Assembly (NCBI RefSeq): GCF_001665785.1
Contig: NZ_LZSO01000008.1
Span: 186,001-250,000 of the forward strand
Reading direction: 5' to 3'
Length of the DNA stretch: 64,000 nucleotides
Origin: Mycolicibacterium peregrinum
GTDB lineage: Bacteria > Actinomycetota > Actinomycetes > Mycobacteriales > Mycobacteriaceae
The notes beneath the pieces were generated by a model. That model was not told the DNA's origin. It saw only the letters and a program-made list of their open reading frames with translations, and did no database searches. This document shows positions 17,338-26,102 of the stretch, piece after piece. Both the position numbers and the translations under genes were made by a program. Positions within the stretch are counted from its first letter, which is position 1, and each line of letters opens with the position of its first letter.

Positions 17338-18093
17338 ATGCGGATCGCAGTTGCCGGGGCTACAGGGAACATCGGGGCGCGCGTGGTCGCGGCGCTGCAG
17401 GGTGCTGGACACGACGTGGTGGCGATCAGCCGCTCGAACGGGGTGGATCTGTCCACCGGGGACGGCCTCGACGCGGCGCTGGCCGGGGTGCGGGCTGTCG
17501 TCGACGCGATCAGTGCCCCGCCCGCGGACCGGGACAGCACCGTGGACTACCTGGGCACCGCCACCCGCAATCTGCTCGCGGCCGAAGCGCGCGCGGGAGT
17601 GGCGCACCATGTGCTGCTGTCCATCGTGGGAATCCACGACATCGAGGGCAATCCGCACTATGCCGGAAAACGCGAGCAGGAGCGGCTGATCGAGGCCGGG
17701 TCCGTGCCGTGGACGATCGTGCCGGCCACCCAGTTCCACGATTTCGCCGAGATGGTGGTGAGTTGGACCGAGCAGTCCGGCCCCGAAGGTGTCAGCGCCG
17801 AAATCGCCCCTCTTCTGGTTCAGCCCATCGATCCCGACGACGTGGCCGCCGTGCTCGCCGAGGTGGTGGTGGGCGACCCGCAGGGCCGTCACGTCGACGT
17901 GGCGGGTCCGCAGACCCAGGATCTGGTGGACCTGGCCCGCCGGACCCTGGCGGCGCGCGGGCGTGAGGTGACGCTGGTGCCCACGTGGTCGTCGATCTTC
18001 GGGCTGTCGATGTCGGGCAACGCCTTGCTGCCCGGTGAGAACGCCCGCATCGCGCCCACCACCTTCGACCAGTGGCTGAGCCGGCAGCGGTAG
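17338..18093 (+). CDS. NmrA-like NAD(P)-binding oxidoreductase
   Basis: 251-residue atypical short-chain dehydrogenase. The Rossmann motif GATGNIG is at residues 7-13. The catalytic Tyr region of classic SDRs is not obvious, as usual in NmrA/azoreductase-like members. It may act as an NAD(P)H-dependent reductase or as a redox sensor. AGGAG lies eight bases before the ATG. Divergence from an Rrf2 gene suggests control by that regulator. Confidence 0.82.
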   Translation: MRIAVAGATGNIGARVVAALQGAGHDVVAISRSNGVDLSTGDGLDAALAGVRAVVDAISAPPADRDSTVDYLGTATRNLLAAEARAGVAHHVLLSIVGIHDIEGNPHYAGKREQERLIEAGSVPWTIVPATQFHDFAEMVVSWTEQSGPEGVSAEIAPLLVQPIDPDDVAAVLAEVVVGDPQGRHVDVAGPQTQDLVDLARRTLAARGREVTLVPTWSSIFGLSMSGNALLPGENARIAPTTFDQWLSRQR

Positions 18094-18148
18094 GTCGCGG
18101 GGCACGCCGGGCCCGGTGATGTCACAGGTTCCTGCCATCATGGACGGC

Positions 18149-20263
18149 ATGCCGTTGGAGGCTCCCTCGCCCGCCCTGGGCGATCTGGACGATGAGCAGC
18201 GGGAGGCAGTCCTGGCCGCCCGCGGTCCGGTGTGCGTGCTTGCCGGTGCAGGCACCGGCAAGACCCGCACCATCACCCGCCGGATTGCGCATCTGGTGGC
18301 CGGTGGTCACGTCGCGCCCAGCCAGGTGCTGGCGGTGACGTTCACCGCGCGCGCGGCCGGGGAGATGCGGAGCCGGTTGCGCGTGCTGGGCCAGGAGTCG
18401 GGGGTGAACACCGCTGCCGTGCAGGCGGTGACGTTTCACGCCGCGGCGCGCAGGCAGCTGCAGTACTTCTGGCCGCGGCTGGTCGGCGACACGGGATGGG
18501 AGTTGCTCGACAGTAAGTTCTCGGTCGTCGCACAGGCCGCCAACCGGGCCGGGATGCAGACCAGCACCGACGATGTCCGTGACCTGGCCGGCGAAATCGA
18601 ATGGGCCAAGGCATCTTTGATCACACCCGAGGCCTACAGCACAGCGGTCGCGAAGACGGGGCGTGACATCCCGTTCGACGCCTCCAAGGTGGCGGCGGTC
18701 TATTCGGGCTACGAGGCGCTCAAGGCCCGGCGCGACGGCTCGGCACTGCTGGATTTCGACGACCTGCTGCTGCACACCGCCGCGGCCATCGAAAACGACG
18801 CCGCTGTCGCGCAGGAATTCCGCGACCGCTACCGCTGCTTCGTCGTCGACGAGTACCAGGACGTCACGCCCCTGCAGCAACGGGTGCTCGACGCGTGGCT
18901 GGGGGAGCGCGACGACCTCACCGTGGTCGGTGATGCCAACCAGACGATCTACTCGTTCACCGGGGCCACGCCGCGGTTCCTGCTGGACTTCTCACGACGG
19001 TTTCCCGACGCCGCGGTGGTGCGGCTGGAGCGCGACTACCGCTCGACGCCGCAGGTGGTGTCGCTGGCCAACCGGGTGATCGCCGCCGCACGCGGCCGGA
19101 TGGCCGGCAGCAAGCTGCATCTGGTGGGGCAGCGCGATCCTGGTCCCGAGCCGACGTTCTCCGAATATCCCGACGAGGTCGCCGAGGCCAATGCCGTCGC
19201 CCGCTCCATCAAGAAGCTGATCGAAAACGGAACGGAGCCGGCCGAAATCGCGGTGCTCTACCGGATCAATGCGCAGTCCGAGGTCTACGAGGAGGCGCTC
19301 ACCGAGGCGGGGGTCGCGTTCCAGGTGCGCGGCGGCGAGGGCTTCTTCAGCCGCCAGGAGATCCGCCAGTCACTGGTGGCGATGCAACGCTTCGCCGAAC
19401 GTGACATTCCGGAGGACAACCTGCCCGCCCTCGTGCGTGAGCTTCTGGAACCGCTGGGGCTGACGGCCGAGCCGCCGGCGGGCACCAAGGCGCGGGAACG
19501 CTGGGAAGCGTTGACGGCGTTGGCCGAACTGGTCGACGAAGAGGTCGCGGTGCGCCCGGAACTGGATCTGCGGGCATTGGTCGCCGAACTGCGACAGCGG
19601 GCCGACTCGCGCCACCCACCGGTGGTGCAGGGCGTGACGCTGGCTTCGCTGCACGCCGCCAAGGGGCTGGAGTGGGATGCGGTGTACCTGGTCGGCCTGG
19701 CCGACAACACTCTGCCGATCTCCCATGCGCTCGCGCACGGACCCGACAGTGAACCGGTGGAGGAGGAGCGTCGGCTGCTCTACGTCGGGGTCACCCGCGC
19801 CCGGGTACACCTGGGGCTGAGCTGGGCGCTGGCCCGGGCGCCGGGCGGGCGGCAGGGGCGACGGCCGTCGCGGTTCCTCAACGGCATCGCACCGCAACTG
19901 CAGAACGGGGCCGGTTCAAGCCCGGACCGGTCGCGCCGTCAGCGAGGGCCTGCGCCGCGCTGCCGGGTCTGCAACGCCGCGCTGACAACTCCGCCCGCGA
20001 TCATGTTGCGGCGCTGCGAAACCTGCCCGTCGGACTTGGACGAGGAGCTGCTCACCGAGCTCAAGGAATGGCGGCTACGGGTCTCCAAGGAGATGAAGGT
20101 GCCGGCGTATGTGGTGTTCACCGACAACACCCTGATCGCCATCGCCGAGTCGCTGCCGACCGACGAAGCCGCACTGGTGGCGCTTCCCGGGATCGGTGCG
20201 CGCAAGCTCGAGCAGTACGGCCCCGACGTCCTCGAGTTGGTCCGCAGCCGCCAAGATTCGTAA
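18149..20263 (+). CDS. uvrD2: DNA helicase UvrD2
   Basis: 704-residue SF1 helicase. Walker A GAGTGKT is at residues 33-39, Walker B VVDEYQD near 234, and [13 protein letters not shown] marks motif III. Near residues 604-627 lies the tetracysteine pattern CRVC ... CETC that is diagnostic of mycobacterial UvrD2, followed by a C-terminal HRDC domain (residues about 640-700). UvrD2 is essential in M. tuberculosis. The start was set at 18149 to match the usual distance to the LDDEQRE motif; ATG at 18140 and 18119 are also possible. Confidence 0.94.
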   Translation: MPLEAPSPALGDLDDEQREAVLAARGPVCVLAGAGTGKTRTITRRIAHLVAGGHVAPSQVLAVTFTARAAGEMRSRLRVLGQESGVNTAAVQAVTFHAAARRQLQYFWPRLVGDTGWELLDSKFSVVAQAANRAGMQTSTDDVRDLAGEIEWAKASLITPEAYSTAVAKTGRDIPFDASKVAAVYSGYEALKARRDGSALLDFDDLLLHTAAAIENDAAVAQEFRDRYRCFVVDEYQDVTPLQQRVLDAWLGERDDLTVVGDANQTIYSFTGATPRFLLDFSRRFPDAAVVRLERDYRSTPQVVSLANRVIAAARGRMAGSKLHLVGQRDPGPEPTFSEYPDEVAEANAVARSIKKLIENGTEPAEIAVLYRINAQSEVYEEALTEAGVAFQVRGGEGFFSRQEIRQSLVAMQRFAERDIPEDNLPALVRELLEPLGLTAEPPAGTKARERWEALTALAELVDEEVAVRPELDLRALVAELRQRADSRHPPVVQGVTLASLHAAKGLEWDAVYLVGLADNTLPISHALAHGPDSEPVEEERRLLYVGVTRARVHLGLSWALARAPGGRQGRRPSRFLNGIAPQLQNGAGSSPDRSRRQRGPAPRCRVCNAALTTPPAIMLRRCETCPSDLDEELLTELKEWRLRVSKEMKVPAYVVFTDNTLIAIAESLPTDEAALVALPGIGARKLEQYGPDVLELVRSRQDS

Positions 20264-20284
20264 AGATCGTGCCAAAACCGCAGG

Positions 20285-20330
20285 TAGAAAATAGGTTGTG
20301 CGATCTGGCTGTTAGGCTTTAGCCTCGTAA
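20285..20330 (+). promoter_or_regulatory. Candidate whiB7 promoter
   Basis: An AT-rich stretch GAAAATAGG (20287-20295) sits directly before TTGTGC (20296-20301), matching the known WhiB7-type layout of an AT-rich box just upstream of the -35. The -10 is uncertain: TTAGCC at 20319 has 17-bp spacing. Confidence 0.45.
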
Positions 20331-20368
20331 CACAGCTCTGGTGACGAGACGGAAGGAGGGTGCCCGCA

Positions 20369-20590
20369 ATGGATAACAACATCGAATTCAGCGGTGTAGC
20401 GGTTGCAGGCATGCCGTCGTCCGTGCTCGCTGTCGTCGTTTCCCCGGTTGCCCCGGAGGCACGTCGGCATGCCGCACCCGCTGCCCCCGCCGCCGCTGGA
20501 TGGCCGGCCGCCGCTGCTGCTATTGCACCGCAGCACAAGCGCCGCCCCGCCGCCGCGACTGGCGCGTCCGTGGATCGGAGCCCCTACTAG
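20369..20590 (+). CDS. whiB7 leader ORF (uORF), 73 residues
   Basis: Starts with ATG behind a strong GGAAGGAGGG and encodes a 73-residue peptide with 22 alanines plus many Pro and Arg, ending DRSPY. It is not a conserved protein product in character. In mycobacteria the whiB7 5' leader carries a translated uORF and an intrinsic terminator that couple translation stress to whiB7 expression. Codons 65-69 (20561-20575) overlap a sequence able to pair with the terminator's 5' arm, which fits an attenuation role. Confidence 0.7.
   Translation: MDNNIEFSGVAVAGMPSSVLAVVVSPVAPEARRHAAPAAPAAAGWPAAAAAIAPQHKRRPAAATGASVDRSPY
20562..20573 (+). promoter_or_regulatory. Antiterminator strand in the whiB7 leader
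   Basis: GCGCGTCCGTGG can pair with CCACGGACCCGC (20617-20628), the 5' arm of the terminator, at 11 of 12 positions. It lies 15-26 bases before the uORF stop, so a ribosome at the stop would cover its end. Confidence 0.55.
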
Positions 20591-20613
20591 GTAGAGCTCC
20601 CATCACAGCCAAA

Positions 20614-20657
20614 TGGCCACGGACCCGCAGTCAACCGGATCCGTGGCCAATGTTTTT
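20614..20657 (+). terminator. Intrinsic terminator (attenuator) of whiB7
   Basis: Arms TGGCCACGGACCCG (20614-20627) and CGGATCCGTGGCCA (20636-20649) pair at 13 of 14 positions around an 8-base loop and are followed by ATG plus TTTTT (20653-20657). It lies 24 bases after the uORF stop and 91 bases before the whiB7 ATG. Confidence 0.85.
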
Positions 20658-20748
20658 GGGAGTTGTTCCAACCCTCGAAACCTGGTCGCAGATCCCTCGA
20701 AGAGACAGATCGCCGACAACAACGACCAGGAAGCAGGGGGACAAACAC

Positions 20749-21048
20749 ATGTCCATTGCGATGACCGCTCCGGAGATGAGCGTCGCGCCGGTGACATGCG
20801 AAGAGCGGCTACCGGCGGTGCCATGCCACATCGGGAATCCCGATCTGTGGTTCGCCGAGAGCCCAGTCGATCTGGAGCAGGCCAAGGCACTGTGCGCGGA
20901 TTGCCCGATCCGTAACGAGTGCCTGGCCGCCGCGCTGGAACGCCAGGAGCCGTGGGGCGTCTGGGGCGGCGAGATCCTCGACCGCGGAACCATTGTGGCC
21001 CGCAAGCGGCCGCGTGGCCGTCCGCGGAAGAACGTGGTCGCCGCGTGA
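20749..21048 (+). CDS. whiB7: Transcriptional regulator WhiB7
   Basis: 99 residues. Fe-S ligands C26, C49, C52 and C58 (C-X22-C-X2-C-X5-C), the EPWGVWGG turn at 67-74 and a C-terminal AT-hook RGRPRK at 89-94, which together identify WhiB7, the activator of intrinsic antibiotic resistance in mycobacteria. It binds SigA and AT-rich DNA next to -35 elements. GGGGG lies about nine bases upstream of the ATG. An extra Cys17 is present before the cluster. Position next to uvrD2 and the ABC1 kinase gene is as in M. tuberculosis. Confidence 0.96.
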   Translation: MSIAMTAPEMSVAPVTCEERLPAVPCHIGNPDLWFAESPVDLEQAKALCADCPIRNECLAAALERQEPWGVWGGEILDRGTIVARKRPRGRPRKNVVAA

Positions 21049-21114
21049 GCCTGGCCGCCGCCCAGTGCGGTGGTCCGGGGCTTCGGCGCCGGCCCGCACT
21101 GACGCGCCCGCAAT

Positions 21115-21162
21115 TGTCACGCTGGAGTGACGCCCGGATTCGGGCGTCACTCCAGCGTGACA
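21115..21162. terminator. Perfect 22-bp hairpin between convergent genes
   Basis: Arms 21115-21136 and 21141-21162 are exact reverse complements around loop GATT. Each arm has an inner dyad GTCAC-N6-GTGAC. No U-tract. It lies between the convergent whiB7 and ABC1 genes and shares its core with the array at 52199-52361, so a bidirectional terminator or a dispersed repeat is likely. Confidence 0.75.
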
Positions 21163-21181
21163 TTCGAGAAGCGACCGGCGG

Positions 21182-22516
21182 TTAGGCTGCTTCGTCCGCG
21201 AAGCCCGGAACCAGTTCGGTGGCAATGGCTTTCATCGGCACATGCGCGTCCAGCTGACAGCACATGGCGATGGTGGAGGCGATCACCCGCAGCGGGATGG
21301 CCAGGTTCGGCGGCAGATCGAGCTGGCGGGCTGTCCTGATCTGGGCCACCCAGTTGTCCATCTGACCGGCCGCCATCCGCTGAATCCAGCGGCGGTTGTA
21401 GTGGAACACGTCGACCTCGATCGGTTCGACGTACTGGCGCAACATGTCGTCGACTTCCTCGATCGAAACCTGTTGGCCCTTCTGGATGAAACCGGCTTCC
21501 TCCATGGTGGGCAGCAGCTCGTCGTAGTTCTCGTCCCGGGCCAGCCGGATGCACTCACCCAGAGCCGTCGGGAAGCCGTCGGGCAGTGGCGCGACAGCAC
21601 CGAAGTCGATGACGCCCATCCGCCCGTCGGGCAGCAACATGAAGTTCCCCGGATGGGCATCGCCGTGCATCATCTGCAGGCGCTTGGGCGCGTCGAAGGT
21701 CAGTTCGGACAGTCGGGTGCCCATGAGGTCGCGCTGTTCGGGTGTGCCGTCGCGGATGATCACCGACATCGGGATGCCGTCCATCCATTCGGCGATGACG
21801 ACCTTCGGCGCGCTGGCGACGATGGCCGGAATGCGAAAGTGCGGATCGTCGCGGTACGCCTTGGCGAATGCCCGCTGGTTCTCGGCCTCGAGCCGGTAGT
21901 CCAGCTCCATGTCGGTGCGTTCGATCAATTCGTCGACGATGCCCTGGATGTCGACACCGGGGGCCAGCTGCTTGAACACGCCGACCAGGCGCTGGATCGT
22001 CTTGAGGTCCGCACGCAGTGCCTCGTCGGCACCGGGGTATTGGATCTTGACGGCCACCTCGCGGCCGTCGGACCAGACCGCCTTGTGCACCTGGCCGATG
22101 CTCGCCGAGGCCACGGGGGTGTCGTCGAAGGAGGTGAACCGCTCGCGCCATTTGGTGCCCAACTGTGCATCGAGCACGCGGTGCACCTTGGCGGCCGGCA
22201 GCGGGGGAGCTTCGCGCTGCAATTTGGTCAGTGCTTCGCGATACGGCTTGCCGTACTGCTCGGGGATGGCCGCCTCCAGGACCGACAGCGCCTGGCCCAC
22301 CTTCATCGCTCCGCCTTTGAGTTCACCGAGCACGGCGAACAATTGTTGAGCGGCCTTGTCCATCAGTTCGGCAGTGACTTCGTCCTTGGACTTGCCGGTC
22401 AGACGCTTGCCGAAGCCCAGTGCTGCCCGTCCGGCCATGCCGCCGGCCAGACCGGCCAGCTTCGCATTCCGTGCGACGCTTCCCCGTTTGATGTCGGTCA
22501 CCAGACCATCATCCAC
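21182..22516 (-). CDS. ABC1/UbiB-family atypical kinase (Rv3197 homologue)
   Basis: About 444 residues. Family marks are KGGAMKVGQALS (the KxGQ motif), ASASIGQVHKA, VAVKIQYPG (ATP-binding Lys), MMHGDAHPGNFML (catalytic region) and GVIDFGAV (DFG-like). ABC1/UbiB proteins are ADCK-like ATPases linked to quinone or lipid metabolism; Rv3197 has also been tied to macrolide resistance in the WhiB7 regulon. The GTG at 22516 has CAGGAG close upstream and fits the conserved start; an ATG at 22552 adds 12 residues without a ribosome site. Confidence 0.9.
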   Translation of the reverse strand: MDDGLVTDIKRGSVARNAKLAGLAGGMAGRAALGFGKRLTGKSKDEVTAELMDKAAQQLFAVLGELKGGAMKVGQALSVLEAAIPEQYGKPYREALTKLQREAPPLPAAKVHRVLDAQLGTKWRERFTSFDDTPVASASIGQVHKAVWSDGREVAVKIQYPGADEALRADLKTIQRLVGVFKQLAPGVDIQGIVDELIERTDMELDYRLEAENQRAFAKAYRDDPHFRIPAIVASAPKVVIAEWMDGIPMSVIIRDGTPEQRDLMGTRLSELTFDAPKRLQMMHGDAHPGNFMLLPDGRMGVIDFGAVAPLPDGFPTALGECIRLARDENYDELLPTMEEAGFIQKGQQVSIEEVDDMLRQYVEPIEVDVFHYNRRWIQRMAAGQMDNWVAQIRTARQLDLPPNLAIPLRVIASTIAMCCQLDAHVPMKAIATELVPGFADEAA

Positions 22517-22558
22517 GATGCTCCTGAATGCGCCGCAACTAACTGGCAACATTCGTTT

Positions 22559-23407
22559 TCAACACGGGCAGTCGGGGTGACGGGACCAATGTCTGGCGGC
22601 GATCGCATACCCGTCGGGGTCGAGTTCGAGTGTGGTGTTGAGCGTCGGCGGCGTCTCGGGCGCCGACTCCACACCCCCGGAATGGCTGACGGCGCGGATC
22701 ACCAGATCGACCTGACGCATTGCCAGGGCGGCGGTGGCCAGGATGGTCGCGCGGCTGGCGCTGCCCACGGCACCTCTGAGCTGGGTGGCCACGGCCGGCC
22801 ACGCCGCGTCGCGATCGGCACGGTGCAGATCGGCGCAGTGCAGGCAGCTGGTCAGGCCGGGGACGACCAGCGGCCCCACCAGACCGGCGCCGTCGCGGAC
22901 CCGCACCGGCAGGTGGGCGATCCCGCCGCGATGCAGTTCTTGCAGGAGCCGCGGGTCGGACATCTGGTAATCGGCCAGGACCACCAGGTCGGTGGAGGCC
23001 GCCACGTTCCTGGTGTGCGGGTGCGTGCTGTGCCTGACCCGAGCGCCCGAGCAGCGCAGGCCGTTGGTCAGTAGCTCCGACAGCGGTCCGCGGCCGTGCA
23101 CGCGGATGGAGGCCGACCGGGTCGGCCGTGGGGGTGCGGCCGTCAGTGTCGTGAGCATTCCCGCTTCGGTCAACGCGCCGATGAGCTCGTCGATCCCCTC
23201 GGCATCATCGAATGTTCCTGCGGCCGTGACCAATTCGTCGTAGGTGGCGCCGGCCTGCAGTGCCCGCAGCAGATCGGCCAATTGCGCCTGGCTCATTCCG
23301 GCCGGCGGCCGCACCAGTACCGCGCGGCGCGGATCCCAGCCCAACTGAACCGAGTCGTCGGGGCGCAGCAGGACCGGACGGCCTGCGGCGAGCACGTAGC
23401 GCGTCAT
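22559..23407 (-). CDS. ThiF/TOMM cyclodehydratase-like protein (Rv3196 homologue)
   Basis: 282 residues. It has a Zn-type arrangement of CLHC (C188, C191) followed by DLHRADRDAAWP and a C-terminal CPC (C280, C282), as in the leader-binding/E1-like proteins of thiazole/oxazole peptide pathways. The N-terminal 100 residues resemble a peptide-clasp (winged-helix) region. No YcaO partner, dehydrogenase or precursor peptide gene is visible near it, so it is an orphan whose true role is unknown. It is conserved beside Rv3195 and Rv3197. Confidence 0.7.
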   Translation of the reverse strand: MTRYVLAAGRPVLLRPDDSVQLGWDPRRAVLVRPPAGMSQAQLADLLRALQAGATYDELVTAAGTFDDAEGIDELIGALTEAGMLTTLTAAPPRPTRSASIRVHGRGPLSELLTNGLRCSGARVRHSTHPHTRNVAASTDLVVLADYQMSDPRLLQELHRGGIAHLPVRVRDGAGLVGPLVVPGLTSCLHCADLHRADRDAAWPAVATQLRGAVGSASRATILATAALAMRQVDLVIRAVSHSGGVESAPETPPTLNTTLELDPDGYAIAARHWSRHPDCPC

Positions 23408-23468
23408 GCGATGACTCTGCCACGGTGGCGGACGCCGCCGTTTCAGTTATCCACAGGGTCCGCGAGGG

Positions 23469-24875
23469 TCAGTTGGCGCCGTCGTCGCCGTTGTCGTCGC
23501 GGCGCTCGCCCTGCTCCTTCTCCAGATCAGCCAGAGCCTGTTCGAAGGCACTGTCGATGCCGCTGGTGTCCCCGCCGATCATTCGGTCGATGAAGCCGGC
23601 AGGCTCGTCGAGATCGGCGGCGCTCGGCAGCAGGTCGGGGTGCTGCCACACGCTGTCGCGGACATCGGTGCCGACGGCCTCGGTGAGCCGTTCCCACAGC
23701 ACCGCGGCTTCGCGCATCTTGCGGGGGCGCAGTTCCAGGCCGACGAGCGTGGCGAAGGTCTGTTCGGCGGGTCCGCCGGTGGCGCGCCGACGGCGGAGCA
23801 TTTCGGCCAGCGCGGAGGTGCCGGGAATGCGGTCGCCCAGCGCTGCGGTGACGACGGTCTGCACCCAGCCCTCGATGAGGGCCAACAGGGTTTCGAGCCG
23901 TTCCAGGGCGGCTTCCTGTTCGGGTGTGGCCTTGGGTTCGAAGATGCCTTGATTGAGCAGCTGTTCCATCTCCGACGGGTCGCCGAGGGAGGCCGGGTTG
24001 AACCCGCGGGCGAAGTCCTCGATGCCCGACATGTCGACCTTCATGCCCTTGGCGAAGGCCTCGACGGCGCCGAGCAGCTGGCTCGACAGCCACGGCACAT
24101 GGCTGAACAGCCGGTGGTGGGCGGCCTCGCGGGCGGCCAGGAAGGTCAGGATCTCGCTGCGCGGACGCTCCAGCCCCTCGGCCAGAGGTTCGATCGCCTC
24201 GGGCATGAGAGCCGCGACTCCCTTGGGGCCCAGCGGCAGGCCGATGTCGGTGGAGGTCAGCACCTCGCGGGAGAGCTTGCCCAGCGCCTGGCCCAGTTGG
24301 GAGCCGAACGCCATGCCGCCCATCTGCGACATCATCGCCAGCAGCGGGCCGGCCATGCTCTTGGCCTCTTCGGGCAGCGCCGACGCCCACACGGAGGAGA
24401 TCTGCTCGGCCACCGGGTCGCACAGTCGCTTCCAGGTGTCCAGCGTGTTGTCCAGCCAGTCGCTCGGGGTCCACGCCACCGACCTGGTGGTGCCCGCGGG
24501 CAGCGGGGTGACCCCGTCGAGCCAGGTCTCGGCCAGTCGTACCGCGTCGGCGACCGCGCCGGCGGTCTTCTCCGGCACCGGGGCGACGAATCCGATCGAG
24601 TTGGACGCCAACTGCCGGGCCAGGTCGTAGTTCACCGGACCGGATTGTTTGCCGCCCATGGCGCCGCTTGCGCCGCTGAACATCTCCCCGAGCTTGGTGA
24701 AGATCTGCCCGAGATCGCCCATGTCGAAGTTGGCTCCGCCCATGCCGAAACCGAACGGATCCGACCCCGGACCTGGCCCGGAGTTGCCGGAACCGGATCC
24801 CGAATCGGGGTCGTTCTTGTCTTTGTCTCGGTCGGGGTCGTTCCCGGCGGAGAAGCCGAAGGGCAGGTCAGCCAT
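23469..24875 (-). CDS. Zincin-like protein, DUF2342 (Rv3195 homologue)
   Basis: About 468 residues. The N-terminal 75 residues are Gly/Asp/Ser/Pro-rich and probably disordered; the rest is helical with REAAHHRLF near residue 250, the family's zincin-like motif. It is annotated in databases as a zinc-dependent metalloprotease, although it lacks a plain HExxH. The C-terminus is acidic (ERRDDNGDDGAN). The ATG at 24875 begins the conserved MADLPFGF; an ATG at 24893 is possible. Divergent from the Lon-like protease gene. Confidence 0.85.
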   Translation of the reverse strand: MADLPFGFSAGNDPDRDKDKNDPDSGSGSGNSGPGPGSDPFGFGMGGANFDMGDLGQIFTKLGEMFSGASGAMGGKQSGPVNYDLARQLASNSIGFVAPVPEKTAGAVADAVRLAETWLDGVTPLPAGTTRSVAWTPSDWLDNTLDTWKRLCDPVAEQISSVWASALPEEAKSMAGPLLAMMSQMGGMAFGSQLGQALGKLSREVLTSTDIGLPLGPKGVAALMPEAIEPLAEGLERPRSEILTFLAAREAAHHRLFSHVPWLSSQLLGAVEAFAKGMKVDMSGIEDFARGFNPASLGDPSEMEQLLNQGIFEPKATPEQEAALERLETLLALIEGWVQTVVTAALGDRIPGTSALAEMLRRRRATGGPAEQTFATLVGLELRPRKMREAAVLWERLTEAVGTDVRDSVWQHPDLLPSAADLDEPAGFIDRMIGGDTSGIDSAFEQALADLEKEQGERRDDNGDDGAN

Positions 24876-24966
24876 ACCCACAACGGTACTCATGACGAGG
24901 TGCCCGGGTGTGCCTGTGGGTCACGCTGTGGGTGAACACGGTGGTTCAGGCTTTACTGTGGGCGGC

Positions 24967-26004
24967 GTGAACAGGCGGATTTTGACGCTGCTGGTTGCGC
25001 TGGTGCCGATTGTGGCGTTCGGCGTCCTGCTGTCGGTGGTGACGGTGCCCTTCGTCTCGTTGGGGCCCGGTCCGACGTTCAACACCCTGGGCGAGGTCGA
25101 GGGTAAGCAGGTGGTCGACATCAAGAGCACCGAGGGCCCGGCCGATCTGGTCCACCCGACCTCGGGGCACCTGAACATGACCACGGTGTCCCAGCGTGAC
25201 GGACTGACCCTGGGTCAGGCGATGGCGTTGTGGATGTCGGGCCGTGAGCAACTGGTGCCGCGCGATCTCGTGTACCCGCCGGACAAATCCAAGAACGAGA
25301 TCGACGAGGCCAACAGCTCGGATTTCAAGAGGTCCGAGGACAGCGCCGAGTATGCCGCGCTGTCGTTCCTGAAGTACCCGGTGGCGGTGACCGTGCAGAA
25401 CGTCACCGATCCCGGTCCCTCGGCGGGCAAGCTGCGGGACGGTGACGCGATCGACGGCGTCAACGGGGTACCGGTGGCCAACCTCGACGAGTTCCAGGCC
25501 ATCTTGAAGAAGACCAAGCCGGGCGAGCAGCTGGTGATCGACTTCCGTCGCAAGAACGCTCCGCCCGGGGTAGCGACGATCACCCTCGGGGACAACCCGG
25601 ATCGGGACTACGGGTTCCTGGGCGTGGGTGTGCTCGATGCGCCGTGGGCGCCGTTCGCCATCGACTTCAACCTGGCCAACATCGGCGGTCCGTCTGCCGG
25701 GCTGATGTTCAGCTTGGCCGTCGTCGACAAGCTGAGCACCGGTGATCTCAACGACGGCAAGTTCATCGCGGGCACCGGAACCATCACCGGTGAGGGCAAG
25801 GTCGGGTCCATCGGTGGCATCACGCACAAGATGCTGGCGGCCAAGGAAGCGGGCGCCACGGTGTTCCTGGTGCCGGCCGACAACTGCACCGAGGCGCGTT
25901 CTGCTCCTCAGGACGGCATGGAGTTGGTGAAGGTGGAAACCCTGACCCAGGCCGTCGATGCGTTGCACACGATTTCTGCCGGTGGCGAACCGCCTCGTTG
26001 CTGA
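24967..26004 (+). CDS. PDZ/Lon-domain membrane protease (Rv3194c homologue)
   Basis: 345 residues: an N-terminal membrane anchor (ILTLLVALVPIVAFGVLLSVV), a PDZ-like domain around residues 140-220 (GPSAGKLRDGDAIDGVNG), and a C-terminal Lon-type protease domain with Ser243 (GGPSAGLMF) and Lys288 (GGITHKMLAAKEAGA) as the Ser-Lys dyad. It likely cleaves extracytoplasmic or membrane substrates. The GTG start lies 7 bases after TACTGT (24954-24959), so the mRNA may be leaderless. Co-oriented with the UPF0182 gene. Confidence 0.93.
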   Translation: MNRRILTLLVALVPIVAFGVLLSVVTVPFVSLGPGPTFNTLGEVEGKQVVDIKSTEGPADLVHPTSGHLNMTTVSQRDGLTLGQAMALWMSGREQLVPRDLVYPPDKSKNEIDEANSSDFKRSEDSAEYAALSFLKYPVAVTVQNVTDPGPSAGKLRDGDAIDGVNGVPVANLDEFQAILKKTKPGEQLVIDFRRKNAPPGVATITLGDNPDRDYGFLGVGVLDAPWAPFAIDFNLANIGGPSAGLMFSLAVVDKLSTGDLNDGKFIAGTGTITGEGKVGSIGGITHKMLAAKEAGATVFLVPADNCTEARSAPQDGMELVKVETLTQAVDALHTISAGGEPPRC

Positions 26005-26102
26005 AACCCGCGCGCAGCCTGTGGATGGCTAGAGTTGTAGAAAATCGGGCGGCCCCGTCGGGCATGCCACGAGTCCACCGAGGCTGAAACGGGAGTTCAC
26101 GA

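Noticed and set aside
20264..20368. Riboswitch upstream of whiB7
   Set aside because: The visible structures are explained by a uORF-controlled terminator; no known aptamer fold was recognised.
23469..24875. Classical HExxH protease motif in the Rv3195 homologue
   Set aside because: The sequence is REAAHHRLF, which is the family's own motif and not HExxH, so peptidase activity was not asserted.
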